Shown: positions 13,215 to 24,747, counted from the first letter of the stretch. The stretch: DNA of 64,000 bases from Sipunculus nudus (GCA_026874595.1 CM049320.1:4841464-4905463); one strand, 5' to 3'. The notes: generated by a model not told the origin, from the sequence alone. Numbers and translations are program-made.

Positions 13215-13979
13215 CACTTGCTTTGATTACAGATGCAGGGTCCCACTCCAGGTCACTGGAAGTCAGCTATGCCAGGGTTTCTGATTTGTTACAGTCACTG
13301 GGGGAGATCCCCTGCTGTGACAGGTGTACAGTTATTCTCATATCACCACCCCAATCACCCCCCCCCCCCCCCCCCCGCAAACCCAACCCACCAAGTGTTA
13401 TGCAGTAATTGTTATTGTTTTCACTGTATCTCCTGAATTGTAATGCTGTTTCCATTCCGATATGAAAAAACTTTCCTTGAAAAAATAATTCAAGGTGTAA
13501 TCCAGAAAAATGCAATGTTGTGTAATGTAGCATTTTTAAAGAAATCAATTTTCTTTTAAATGATTTTAACAAATATAAATGAACCCATCAGTATGCTTAA
13601 ATTATTATAAAATATGAAGCACATAATGGATAAATAAAGACACAATTAAAAATTGTGAAATCTAAATCAAGTATTATTTTTAGATATTTATTGTTTTACA
13701 GATTTAAAAGATATATTTTTGTGGTAAAAAATAAATAAACATTTGTATGCATGATGTGGTGTTATCTGACAAGATTGAGATTTATGATGATGCAATTGAG
13801 AATTATGAATCAACTTTTATATTCAGATATATATGTAATATTGGAAATGTATAGAAATATAAACTTAAATTAGAAAATAATTGATGTGATAAAAAAATCA
13901 GGATTTAATACAAACATTTGTTCATTATTTTCCTGCCTCAGCAGAATTTGAGATCAGGCTTTGTTTGCCCTGTTTTATG
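13215..13979. other. Intergenic AT-rich DNA with a poly-C tract
   Basis: Mostly AT-rich. A run of C residues at about 13357-13376 is the only salient feature. No gene seen. Confidence 0.5.
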
Positions 13980-14385
13980 TTGTTAATTAGCTATATTTCA
14001 ACTATATACATTTAATAAAAAAATACATATATTTAATAATATATATTATACAAAAAAATAGATTCAATTGAACAAATGTGTAAACTACTGAAATGTCAAC
14101 AGTTAATCGAAAAACCAACTAATGATCATGGTAATAGTACAGATCATTTGTTCACAAACTGCTCACATGCTATAGTTTCAACATTAGGAAAAAACATCAG
14201 GTCACAAAATATTTTTTGCAACAATTTCTTGCTCATCAATACAAACCAATCATATAAACCAACCATGGCCTTTATTACCTCTTCCTCTTACACTTTATCT
14301 CCATTAGATATTATTTTAGACTTTTACCTTCAAGGTTAACATCAGCTGAGCACAGTGACCCATAGGTCCCTTGTTTCATATTCTG
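13980..14385 (+). repeat. Dispersed repeat, uninterrupted copy (paralogue of the split copy at 15.5/26.5 kb)
   Basis: This block matches 15548-15907 followed by 26466-26540. It includes TATATTTCAACT near the start, AACAATTTCTTGCTCATCAA in the middle, and the tail AGCTGAGCACAGTGACCC...GGTCCCTTGTTT. It contains the junction ATCTCC followed directly by ATTAGATATTATTTT, and so gives the pre-insertion arrangement of the site at 15907/26460. No coding potential. Confidence 0.8.
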
Positions 14386-14935
14386 TTTTCGCCGGTATTT
14401 ACAGATATAAAGGTACCTTTATAAGCGTCATGTCTGTACAAACCTAGACATGGACACATTTAATATTCTCTTGGAATGAAAAAAAACCTGATTTGTAAAT
14501 TTCCGCCTCTGTTGATAGTTTCATGATATTTTGAGAATTCTTTTTCACACTAAAAAATCTTCGTACTAAGTAATTGAATATTAAGTTATTGCGAATGAAC
14601 TTTTTTTATCCTGTAAGCATTGTTGAATTAAGTGAAAATCCTATGTATATTATTATGGAACCTAATAATAACAGATCACGTAATCGTGACGAGCATGAAT
14701 TTTGTTACGGAGATTTAAAAAAAAAATCAGATTCAGCAACTCTAGGCAGCGTGAAATGTCTTGGGGGAATGAATAAAGAAGTTAGTGCTTTATTGTGAAC
14801 AAATAATTATAATTTATTCTAAGTACAATCCTAACATTTAAATACACTAAATCAATACAATTACACAGTATAACAATAATAAAAATGTACAGTACCAGAG
14901 TCCGGGTCTTAAGCTACGATTTTGGATACCACCAC
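14386..14935. other. Unassigned AT-rich DNA between repeats
   Basis: No gene recognised. About 14800-14935 may be the leader region of a minus-strand LTR element that ends at 14936. A 74-codon open frame at 14574-14798 (+) resembles nothing I know. Confidence 0.35.
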
Positions 14936-15519
14936 TGTCACAGCTCAACAAGAGTCCTTTAACATAAGTAATTCACGTAAACAGTTCAAATAAATCTTTT
15001 CAGAGAATAGTCCGATTGAATCGCGAAAACAATCTGTTGTAATCCAAAAGTGAAGTTCTGATAATAATCCCAAAGGCAAAATGAAGACAATCCGTATATA
15101 AAGTCTGTTACAAAATCCGTTAAATATCTGTAAGTTCTGCAATTATCGGACAGGTCCAAAACACTGACGAGAGAGTCACACTCTTCCGTGTCCGCTGGTA
15201 TTTTCTCTCTGCCGACTCTAAACACAGTCCCTTTTTATAGCTTTTTAACCCGAAGCCCAGAAACTTCCATTTCCACGAACGTTCCAAACACAACAATACA
15301 CACGCGCCCATGGCGCATGAACAGACCCGAACATTCTAGACTACAACGAGCGCTGTGTCTCTACATGCCAATGTTCAACCAGTACAGTTTCCATAGCAAC
15401 GCCCAGGGCTTGAGCCTTACACCAATCAGAACGCCGGGCGCATAATAAACAGATACATTTAACAATATGCACTATAATAATACAGAGATTTTGTAACTCC
15501 TAATATCCCTACCACCACA
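14936..15519 (-). mobile_element. Possible LTR of a truncated retroelement, minus strand
   Basis: Read on the minus strand, the block starts TGTGGTGGTAGGG and ends CTGTGACA, so it has TG...CA ends. A TATA-like box, GCTATAAAAAGGGACTG (complement of about 15225-15241), lies in its middle. Directly after the end is GTGGTGGTATCC, reminiscent of a tRNA primer-binding site. The local base composition is less AT-rich than its surroundings. No second LTR and no pol gene are seen, so it would be a solo or truncated copy. A different promoter-bearing repeat remains possible. Confidence 0.35.
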
Positions 15520-15547
15520 GTGTCCTTGCACCTGTTGACCGGGAATA

Positions 15548-15597
15548 TTGGTTATATTTCAACTGTATACATTTTATAAAATAAAAAAAAGTATAAA

Positions 15598-15663
<66 letters not shown>

Positions 15664-15907
15664 GATCCAATTAATCAGAGGTATAAATTACTGAACTGTC
15701 AACATTTTATCAAAAAGCCAGCCTCTCATCGAGGTAATAATATACAACTTATGTTCACAAATTGATCACAAACATCAATTTTAACATTAGGAAATGTATG
15801 GTTTGGTCACAAAATATCATTTGCAACAATTTCTTACTTATCAATACAAACCAATCATTGCAACAAGCCATGGCCTATATTACCTTTTCCCCTTAGACTT
15901 GATCTCC
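15548..15907 (+). repeat. Dispersed repeat, split copy, left part
   Basis: It aligns with 13980 to about 14302. It contains a CA/TA microsatellite (about 15600-15660) not present in the other copy. It stops at GATCTCC, where the foldback element begins, and continues at 26466. Confidence 0.8.
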
Positions 15908-15954
15908 TATGGAAGCGTATTGCTGCCACCTAGTAAAAGAAAAATAAATTATTT

Positions 15955-16142
15955 ATCTCGTACGTACGACATAGTATCTCGTACGTACGACATAGTATCT
16001 CGTACGTACGACATAGTATCTCGTACGTACGACATATTATCTCGTACGTACGACATATTATCTCGTACGTACGACATACTATCTCGTACGTACGACATAT
16101 TATCTCGTACGTATGAGATAATATGTCGTACGTACGAGATAT
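15955..16142. repeat. 21-bp tandem array inside left arm, unit TCTCGTACGTACGACATAGTA
   Basis: About eight or nine units, each containing the palindrome CGTACGTACG. The last units flip to the complementary orientation (GAGATAATATGTCGTACGTAC). Two or three matching units stand at the equivalent place in the right arm (about 26361-26412). Arrays just inside the ends are typical of transposase-binding subterminal repeats; that role is inferred. Confidence 0.85.
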
Positions 16143-17060
16143 AATCTATATTGTCTACCAGTCATACACAGAACTCTCATTTTCAGATAGGCGATTAAAT
16201 TCTGTTGCGTATGGTGTTATAATAGGGAACCTGTCATAATGATGATAAAAGAAATATTGCCTTAGCCAAATTGAAACTATTTTTTTGGAGAAGAAAGGTT
16301 CGGACAAGAGTTACAGTTACCAAACAGCCTGACTGTAAGTGTTTGAGAATGGATATTTGTGGGGCAGGTTTCTAATATTCTAAATCGATTTGTCTAGGAA
16401 CTAGATTTATGATATAACGCACAGTGCAGTGGATCGTTTAAAATATTGAATGCGTATACAGCCATTGATACACGATTAGTGGGTAGCTGAACAGTAAACA
16501 ACCCATTTTCATTTTGAAATAAATAATGATAAAAAAAATAATTAAAAACTATCACGCATGGACATGCGATCAATTTGTGACAGAAAAATATTTCGGGTTT
16601 AATATCTCCTGATAACCAGTTTTATACGTTTTCATGGTTTTGTGTGTGAGTAAATACAGTCCAGGTGTGTCTGTTTACCATTACAAGACCTCATGACCAG
16701 AGAAAAGATCTTGGTCGGGTCAATTATGAAAAAGAGAACAAACATGAATGTATAATCACTGCGAGAAACTTGAAAACCCTTGATTTGTGAAGTTGGGCTG
16801 TACCACCACCAAGTGGCGTGAGCGCTGTGTTTGTTTTTCGTCGTTGATTGCGCCCGGGGCTAACTCTTTTCAACTTGTGTAACGGATTTAGCAATCGGTT
16901 ATAAAACGAAATATTGACAGATACGGTAAACTTTAAGTAGACTACACTGTATTTCATGTATACTTAATATACCATGTATGTGAAATGTAAATAGTTCCCG
17001 TTAGAAGCCACTTTTCGTGGATTTTAAACTCTCTACTACGATCGGCTCTTTCACTCATAT

Positions 17061-17334
17061 ATACAGTGAAAACTGGTCTAACGGACACCTCACTCAGGCG
17101 GACGACTGGCTATAATGGACAAGAGAATTTAGCCCCTTCGAAATTCCGTATATGTTGTGTATAAGCAGAACCTCTACAAGGCGGACACCTCGATCGCTAC
17201 TGCGGACAACGGACAGCAGATTGCAACTCAAACGAACATTCTAAGAGTAAATGAACCTGTCAAATACGGACACGATAAGCCACTGATCACTCGCCCCGGA
17301 CAACATCAAAGGCCACAACTTTAGAAAGATTTCC

Positions 17335-17380
<46 letters not shown>

Positions 17381-17918
17381 TTAAAACGATTATGCGTGTA
17401 CATGTAAAGAATCTAATCCCGTTGGAAATATACACGAACACAAATATGTAACGAATTTAATCGATTATAAAGGTAGCGATCAATCATTGGTTAAACAGAT
17501 TAATTGGCACACTACCAATACATATTGTATATAAATAAGACTATTGCTAAAAATAAGGCTATATACATATATGTGTGTTTTAATAAAAGTGAGTTTATTT
17601 CTAGAGGTATTCATGTTTGATGTTACTATCAGATCAAGGACAGTTGTTTCATCACATTTGAAACAGATGAACATTGGCACTTGTGCATAGTCCCGTTTCT
17701 AAATTCTATTTCCATATTTAATTTGCTAAATAAGACAATAACATAGCTGTGTCCCTTGCACTTGTGGGATATTTTATCTTGTCAAACAAGAACAAGAACT
17801 GATAGACATTATACGTATTACTAATGACATTAATAGTATCCACCAGCTCAGCTATTCTAACACAGCGCTGGCAATATCTCCCGAGGCTTTCAGTCTTTTC
17901 ACACACACAAATACATAC

Positions 17919-17971
<53 letters not shown>

Positions 17972-17984
17972 ATATATATATATA
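17061..17984. other. Unpaired centre of the foldback element (left of the Gypsy insertion)
   Basis: It starts with TACAGTGAAAACTGGTCTAA and repeated GCGGACACCTC-type motifs (to about 17310), a decayed pogo/Tigger-like end. A (TA)n run follows at about 17337-17376, then about 500 bp of AT-rich unique DNA, and a second (TA)n run (about 17918-17984) in which the retrotransposon inserted. No gene seen. Confidence 0.55.
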
Positions 17985-18358
17985 TGTGACCGAACAACAG
18001 TCGTTGTTGAGGTCAGAGGTTATGTCATTTAATTAGCATGTTTTGTTACGGTAACTACCGCTAGGTTTTAGCTAGCGCCACTTGCTGGAGACGGTATTGT
18101 ACTACTGCGCATCTTGTTTAGCGCAGGGCGGAAGCCAGCGTTCGTTCAGAAACCATGTGAAGACTTTTGGTCCAGGTCCGTTAATATTGTTTTAATCCCA
18201 GGACTTAACCAGCCAACAGAGGGCCGTGTTACAAGCTGCTGCGCTTCCAGAGCCAGCCACCCTTTTTTGTTATTGTTGTAATCCTTTGTGTTATGATGGA
18301 CACGAATAAACTGTTATTAAACAGTGCAGCCTTTGGTGTCTTGGCCTGACCGGTCACA
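17985..18358 (+). repeat. 5' LTR of Gypsy element
   Basis: 374 bp, TGTGACC...GGTCACA. It contains a poly(A) signal, AATAAA, at 18305-18310. I find one difference from the 3' LTR: GGAAGCCAGCG here against GGAAGCCCGCG there. Confidence 0.95.
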
Positions 18359-18363
18359 GCTTT

Positions 18364-18381
18364 TGGTGGCAGCAGCGGTGG
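18364..18381 (+). promoter_or_regulatory. Probable tRNA primer-binding site
   Basis: TGGTGGCAGCAGCGGTGG begins five bases after the 5' LTR. It starts with TGG, as expected opposite a tRNA CCA end, and resembles the TGGTGTCAGAAG-type sites of some Gypsy elements. The exact tRNA is not assignable by eye. Confidence 0.5.
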
Positions 18382-19707
18382 GATTGGCTGCAGGATTAAA
18401 GGGTGGCTGGTATGGTGTGTATCCTATGGACAAAGGATCGAGAACCAGCATGGATTTCCTGGGACTGTGATCATTTAATTTGCTGGTGGGCAAGGATAAT
18501 GCCCTGTGATACACTGTGAACATTGATGATTCTTGATTCAGTTGCTGATCCAGTTTACTGACATTACTGTTTAATCCAGTCATCGATTGTATGGACAGTG
18601 TTATGTTCATAGATGGTATGGACAGTGTCATGTGTTTAACATACCATTGGTGTAAACTACATTGCATACTAAGCTATATGCTGCATTGGTGCCGTGTGAG
18701 TGCATTTGGTGGTGGATGCCTGTGTTGTTGGGGATTAGGAACCCTGATGTTGTGGACAACCCCATGGGCCATGGACTGGATCCGGCATGGTTTGACTTTC
18801 TCCCAGTATGGACTGTTGGTTAGCTGAGTATGTTAACCATTACAAGGAAGAATTTGGGCCATTTCATTAAAGATTTATGGAACATGAACTGTTTTAAAAC
18901 TATTGTGTTGCATGGATGATTCAACATCAACACAGTATTAATATTCGCTAATACAGACAGTCAGTGTTATTGAGAACAGCTGATATGAACTGTCATGCTG
19001 AAGGACTTCATGCATTTTATTTAGTATCACTTGGAATTTGGAACTGTTGCAGACTGACTGTGGTCATCAGACTGATTGTTGCCTGTGTTGATACTGACAT
19101 ATATATTATTGATGATGTATATGCTTAGATTATATGAACAGCACTATTGAGAGCCATTTGGTTGTTACTGTCATTCATGTTTATTGATGGCTGAGTTTTT
19201 TATTTGATTGTAGGAGGTATTTCTTGCAACCAGGTAAGGTGTTGCTGAGTGTAGAGCGTTATGATATTGTATATTTTATGGCATGTGTATCCTGTGAATT
19301 GAGACCAATTGTGAGTCAACAAAGAGAAACAGTAGAGTACCCTGTTTGATATTGATGCATGATTCTACATGTTTATGCTATGTTCATTTGATTATGTTTC
19401 CATATATTGTACTGTTTAAAGTAGTTGACCTACTACTGTTTGATGATAGTCATTGATAGAGTTAGCCATGTATAACTATGTCGTTTGAACTCGCGGAGCA
19501 GTGAGAGGTATCAGAATGGTAATTATGGGCCTTATTCAACAGATTGGTAAGTAGCATTGCGTATGATGCATATTGATATGATGTATATTTGATACAGATG
19601 CATACAGGTCCATTGTGGTTATACTCATGCATATTTTAAGTATTACATTGATGATAATATTTTGTATGTTTGGACAACTGTTGCTTAGTGCTAGCATATG
19701 TACCACT
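18382..19707 (+). other. Untranslated leader of the Gypsy element
   Basis: 1.3 kb without a long frame and rich in TGTTG/TGGAC-type words; it presumably holds packaging signals. An in-frame upstream ATG at 19615 would add 31 mostly hydrophobic residues to Gag. I prefer the ATG at 19708, which gives the charged start MGEEEK usual for Gag. Confidence 0.5.
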
Positions 19708-22700
19708 ATGGGTGAAGAAGAGAAAAACTTATCTCGTGTTGTATACACACACCGTAAGCTGTCACGATTTAATGGTGATAGGGACAGTTTTGATGACCGG
19801 GAAGTTGAAGCACGTACTGCTTTAGAGGTCCAGGGTATTCAGGGTAAGGCCGCCGCTGAGTTCCTATTGGCTCATTTAGAAGGTGTTGCCAGAAATGAGG
19901 TCAAGTTCACTCCAGAAGCTGAGCGTGATGATCCAGCAAAGGTATTTGTTATACTTAGTGAGGCTTTTGGTGATAGACATTCTAGCGACCAGCTTTTGGA
20001 TAAGTTTTATAATAGACAACAACAAGAGGGTGAGACAATTAGAGAATTCTCACACGGACTCATGTCACTGTTAGAAAATGCATGTAAAAAAGATGAGACT
20101 TGTGTCGCAAACAAAGATCGTGTACTTCGCGGTAGGTTCGCAGAAAAAGTGCTAGATAGTAGATTACGCCGTGATTTGGTACGCTATAATTCCGAGAAGG
20201 CAGACTTAACATTTCGACAGTTGCGAGCCAAAGCCATTGAGTGGAGTGAGGAGGAAGTAACTTCTCAACCTAGGGGTCAGGCTCATGTGACCGAGGTTAC
20301 ATCCCAGCCAAGGGGAGCGGCGAAAGTAGACACTGTTGATTTGTCTCGAGGTCAGGATGAAGGGATGGAGAAAACACTTTGTAGAGTACTAGATGCGCTT
20401 GATCAGCAAGCAAGGGTGCAGACTCAGTTGTTAGAGCAGCAACAGAAATTATTCCAGATGGTTTTGGATTCCAAGAGTAGTGCCCCACCACAGAGGCGCG
20501 ATGAAGGTTTTGCTGGGAGACAACCACAGAGAGACTATCGCAGAATTAATATGAGAGAGGTTGAGTGCCACCGTTGTCATAAGTTAGGTCATTTTGCGAG
20601 AAATTTTTCAGAGAAGCTGACAGTCAATGAAAGTAGTGGTCCTCCAACAGATAGTCCCAGACAAGCAGACAGTTCCAGTACGTCAACCAATGTATTCACT
20701 GAAGGAGGTGGTGTTGGGACTGACATAATAGACAAAGCAGTCGGAAGTCGACCTGTGGTAACTGCCAGAATTGCAGGAGTGCCTGTAAAATGCTTGATCG
20801 ATACCGGGTCACAGGTGACAACTCTTAGTGAAGAGGTATTTCAACAGAGTATACGTTCTCAGAGCGGAAAACCGATGGAAGTGGGACAATGGCTTACGCT
20901 TCGGGCAGCCAATGGATTAGAGGTGCCTTATACAGGATTAGTTACTGCCAGAGTGGAAGTCGGCAATAATACAGTTGAGGAGGCAGGCATTTTAATTGTC
21001 AAGTCTACCCCCGAAACCAAGGAGAAGCTACATCAGGTTCCGGGAGTGTTGGGGACAAATCTGCTGTCTCATTTACCAGGTTTTGACTGTCTCAAGTTAG
21101 ACGAGATTACAACAGCGCCACCTAGGAGTGGGTTTGTTAAATTGGCCAGTTGTTCGGAGATATTAGTGCCATCGAGATGCAAGTGTATTTTGCCAGTGAG
21201 GGGCCCAACCACATGGCAAGGAGACGCTATGGTGGAACCATTAAAAGGTATTTCAACATTGGTCCAGCCTACACTTATGAACTTTTCAACAGGTATTTCA
21301 GAGATCCAAGCTGTAAACCTTAGTGACAGAGAAATACGACTGAAGCCAAACACGCGGCTTGGTGTTATATCTGCGGCAATGGAGATAATACCCACAACGG
21401 AACCTTTAAGGATTGAACAAGTCGATGAGGAGATACAGGTCTCTGGTGGACTGAAGGAAGACCATGCAGGTGATTTGCCGAAAGTAGATCTGTCTGACTT
21501 CAGAGGCACAGATGAGGAGCGACAAAAACTGGAGGCTCTATTGATGAAACACTCGAAAGTATTTCTGCGAGAGGGAGAGCAGTTACCTTGCACTGATTCC
21601 ATCCAACACCGTATCAAGCTTGAAGACGATGAACCAGTGCAACAGACATATAGGCGCATTCCACCTCAACTCTGGAGTGAGGTGAAGGAGCATTTGAAGG
21701 ATCTTGAAAGGAGAGGCATTATTCGAGAGAGCCAGTCTGATTTCGCATCGCCTATCGTCCTAGTCCGCAAAAAGACAGGAGATCTCAGAATATGCGTAGA
21801 TTATCGTTGCTTGAATAAAAAGGTCAGGCGGGATGCTTTTCCCCTTCCTCGAGTGGAGGAATGTTTAGAGGCCATGTCAGGTGCAACCTTGTTCTCGACA
21901 TTAGATTTGGCCTCGGCCTACAGTCAGATTCCAGTAGCAGAAGAGGACATTTATAAGACCGCATTTATTACGCCAATGGGGCTGTGGGAACATCTTCGCA
22001 TGCCGTTTGGTCTGTCGAACTCGCCAGCGACGTGGCAGAGGCTGATGAGCCGAGTCTTTCGAGAGGATATTCTGGAAATTTTGTTGGTGTATCTTGACGA
22101 TATCATTGTTTTTAGTTCTACGTTTGACCAACACCTCGAGCGTTTGGATCTTGTTTTGACTAGACTTGCTGCACACGGACTGAAGCTCAAGGGTGAGAAG
22201 TGTCATTTCTGTGAGGAGAGTGTGACATTCTTAGGTCATATTGTTACTAAAGATGGTGTTAGACCAGATCCGGAGAAGATTAGTGTAGTGTCCGAATGGC
22301 CAGTTCCAGAGACGTTGAGGGGACTGAGGTCATTTTTAGGTTTTGCGGCATACTACAGTCGTTTTGTGCCTGGATTTTCCCGTTTGGCCAAGCCCCTACA
22401 TACATTAGTTGCTCAGGTAATCAACCGAAGGAAACAAACGAAACGCGTGAAAGAGTCGTCACTCTCAGATGTTTGGACTTCAGAGCATAACCAGGCATTT
22501 GTGAAGCTGAAGGATGCACTTACCAGTGATCTACTGCTGGGATACCCCGATTTCTCAAGTGAATTTGTCTTAGAGACTGACGCGTCATTTGCAGGTTTGG
22601 GAGCTGTTTTGAGCCAGGTGCAGGAAGGCAAGAAGCGAGTTATCGCCTATGCAAGTCGTAGTTTGAGAGGAAGTGAGAAAAATGCCTCCAATTACAGTTT

Positions 22701-24747
22701 GAAGAAGTTGGAGTTGCTTGCCTTAAAGTGGGCCGTATGTGACCGTTTTCGGGAATATCTACAGGGAAGCTCTTTTACAGTTGTAACGGATAATAATCCG
22801 CTCACTTATTTGATGTCAAAGTCCAAGTTACCGGCGTTAGAGCAACGATGGGCCTCAGCCTTGGCAGGATTCTCGTTCAAGATCAAGTATAGGCCTGGCA
22901 CACATAATTCCAACGCAGACGGTTTATCGCGACAAGAGTCAAGGCCATGGGAGATCAATGAGCCGAGTAAGGATCAGGAGGTAGAAACCACCTCAGCGTT
23001 GGCCAGTCTGTTACAGGATACCAACGTTCCACTTGAGTTACAGAAAGGTGTTTGGGAAGAGAGAGGCTTCCAGGAACCCAAACAAGTGCAACTAGATGAG
23101 TTACAGGCAACGCCATTACCGTCATTATCCATGGAAGGACTGGTAGATCTCCAAAGGCGTGATCCAGTGATTGGTCGTTTTCTAGATTATTGGGAAAAGG
23201 GAGAGAAACCTACTGGAATTGTACGGAGGAGAGAACCCAAAGATGTCCAGATGTATTTTAGACAATGGGACAGAATCGCATTTAAAGGTGGTGTTCTTGT
23301 GAGGAAAGTCATAGATCCTGTGATGGGTCAAGTGTTTCAGATTTGTACACCTAACGTTGTAAAGCAAGAGGTCCTCAAGTCACTGCATGATGGGCATGGC
23401 CATCAGGGAACCGAGAGAACGGAAACCCTAGTGCGTAGTCGGTACTATTGGCCGGGTATGTCTCGTGATGTTCAGGAGTGGGTACAGAATTGTAACCGTT
23501 GTGTTTTGGCCAAACATCAGGCTGTGCGTCCACCTATGGGATCATTGTTAGCTAGTCGTCCATTGGAGGTCGTCGCAATGGATTTTACTTTGCTTGAAAG
23601 AAGTAGTGATGGGCTAGAGAATGTGTTAGTTCTCACCGACGTTTTTACGAAATGGGCCGTTGCCATTCCCACACGTGATCAGACTGCGGTCACGGTGGCC
23701 AGAGTGTTAGTGAACGAATGGTTTCAAAGATTTGGCCCACCATTGCGCTTGCATTCCGACCAGGGCAGGAATTTTGAATCGGCAGTAGTCCGAGAGCTTT
23801 GTAAATTGTATGGCGTTGAGCGTTCACATAGTACACCATACCATCCTCAGGGAAACGCTCAATGTGAGAGGTACAACCGAACACTTCACCACTTACTGCG
23901 TACTCTTCCATCAGACGAGAAGAAACATTGGCCTCGTCATTTGCAAGATGTAACATGGATGTATAACACCACGCAACATGCATCCACCGGATATTCACCT
24001 TTCTTTCTTTTGTATGGTCTTGTACCTCACCTGCCAGTTGATATGTGGACAGGGAGCATTCCGCAAGAACAAGGACCCGTAACTTCAGATAATTGGGTAA
24101 AGATTCATCAAAGGAACTTGATGCGCACTTACAAGCATGTGCAACAGAAATTAGAACAATCCGCAGAGAAGCGAAAACAACTTTTCGACAGAAAAGCTAG
24201 AGAAGTCCCACTAGATGTTGGATCGCTAGTATACGTCAGACAGCGAACTCTGGGACGTAACAAGATTCAGGATTGCTACAATCCTAAGCCTTATAAAATT
24301 GTGGATCTCGCGGAAGGTCGAGACATCTATAAGATAGAGCCAGCCGATGGATTCGGTCATAGTAAATGGATGAACCGGGCTCAGTTACGAGAGTGTCCGA
24401 AAATCCGTGAAACCCCATGTCATCTTCCACATTTTGAACCAGTACAACTGTTGGACGAAGAAGCCGAAGATGATGGAGAGGATTTTTATGTTGTTGAATA
24501 TGGTTCTGAACCGAAAGTTAATCAGGGAATGCGAGGTGATGACCGAGCATGTGTGACTCGCGAAGAGACATTGCCAAGCTCTTCATTCATTGATAGAGAT
24601 CGTAGACGAACTGCAGGGCAAAACCGTAATATACATAGAGAACCCCGTTCAGCTTGGGAATTGACTAAGAATCCGGCTAGTAGTCAGAATATGTATGTTT
24701 TAACCACATCTGACTTTTATTTTTGTCGTAAGGAGACTTTTGTGTAG
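19708..24747 (+). CDS. Gag-Pol polyprotein of Ty3/Gypsy retrotransposon
   Basis: One uninterrupted frame of 1,679 residues with no gag/pol frameshift or stop. Numbering from the ATG at 19708. The Gag region has a single CCHC-type knuckle starting at C287 (CHRCHKLGHFARN), but its last ligand position (300) is Phe, not Cys. Retropepsin: DTGS 365-368. Reverse transcriptase: LDLASAYSQ with D733, YLDD 795-798. RNase H: first acidic residue D958 in ETDAS, then TVVTDNNPL. Integrase: zinc-binding region from H1227 with C1262 and C1265, and catalytic D1292, D1351 and E1387 (spacing D-35-E between the last two); a GPY/F-like module with NPKPYKIVDL follows, then an acidic tail. The pol motifs look intact. 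The element encodes the machinery for its own retrotransposition; the damaged knuckle may impair RNA packaging. Confidence 0.95.
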   Translation: MGEEEKNLSRVVYTHRKLSRFNGDRDSFDDREVEARTALEVQGIQGKAAAEFLLAHLEGVARNEVKFTPEAERDDPAKVFVILSEAFGDRHSSDQLLDKFYNRQQQEGETIREFSHGLMSLLENACKKDETCVANKDRVLRGRFAEKVLDSRLRRDLVRYNSEKADLTFRQLRAKAIEWSEEEVTSQPRGQAHVTEVTSQPRGAAKVDTVDLSRGQDEGMEKTLCRVLDALDQQARVQTQLLEQQQKLFQMVLDSKSSAPPQRRDEGFAGRQPQRDYRRINMREVECHRCHKLGHFARNFSEKLTVNESSGPPTDSPRQADSSSTSTNVFTEGGGVGTDIIDKAVGSRPVVTARIAGVPVKCLIDTGSQVTTLSEEVFQQSIRSQSGKPMEVGQWLTLRAANGLEVPYTGLVTARVEVGNNTVEEAGILIVKSTPETKEKLHQVPGVLGTNLLSHLPGFDCLKLDEITTAPPRSGFVKLASCSEILVPSRCKCILPVRGPTTWQGDAMVEPLKGISTLVQPTLMNFSTGISEIQAVNLSDREIRLKPNTRLGVISAAMEIIPTTEPLRIEQVDEEIQVSGGLKEDHAGDLPKVDLSDFRGTDEERQKLEALLMKHSKVFLREGEQLPCTDSIQHRIKLEDDEPVQQTYRRIPPQLWSEVKEHLKDLERRGIIRESQSDFASPIVLVRKKTGDLRICVDYRCLNKKVRRDAFPLPRVEECLEAMSGATLFSTLDLASAYSQIPVAEEDIYKTAFITPMGLWEHLRMPFGLSNSPATWQRLMSRVFREDILEILLVYLDDIIVFSSTFDQHLERLDLVLTRLAAHGLKLKGEKCHFCEESVTFLGHIVTKDGVRPDPEKISVVSEWPVPETLRGLRSFLGFAAYYSRFVPGFSRLAKPLHTLVAQVINRRKQTKRVKESSLSDVWTSEHNQAFVKLKDALTSDLLLGYPDFSSEFVLETDASFAGLGAVLSQVQEGKKRVIAYASRSLRGSEKNASNYSLKKLELLALKWAVCDRFREYLQGSSFTVVTDNNPLTYLMSKSKLPALEQRWASALAGFSFKIKYRPGTHNSNADGLSRQESRPWEINEPSKDQEVETTSALASLLQDTNVPLELQKGVWEERGFQEPKQVQLDELQATPLPSLSMEGLVDLQRRDPVIGRFLDYWEKGEKPTGIVRRREPKDVQMYFRQWDRIAFKGGVLVRKVIDPVMGQVFQICTPNVVKQEVLKSLHDGHGHQGTERTETLVRSRYYWPGMSRDVQEWVQNCNRCVLAKHQAVRPPMGSLLASRPLEVVAMDFTLLERSSDGLENVLVLTDVFTKWAVAIPTRDQTAVTVARVLVNEWFQRFGPPLRLHSDQGRNFESAVVRELCKLYGVERSHSTPYHPQGNAQCERYNRTLHHLLRTLPSDEKKHWPRHLQDVTWMYNTTQHASTGYSPFFLLYGLVPHLPVDMWTGSIPQEQGPVTSDNWVKIHQRNLMRTYKHVQQKLEQSAEKRKQLFDRKAREVPLDVGSLVYVRQRTLGRNKIQDCYNPKPYKIVDLAEGRDIYKIEPADGFGHSKWMNRAQLRECPKIRETPCHLPHFEPVQLLDEEAEDDGEDFYVVEYGSEPKVNQGMRGDDRACVTREETLPSSSFIDRDRRRTAGQNRNIHREPRSAWELTKNPASSQNMYVLTTSDFYFCRKETFV

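Noticed and set aside
15794-16144. Frame with SRTYDIV repeats
   Set aside because: It is a translation of the 21-bp array in the foldback element; there is no gene context.
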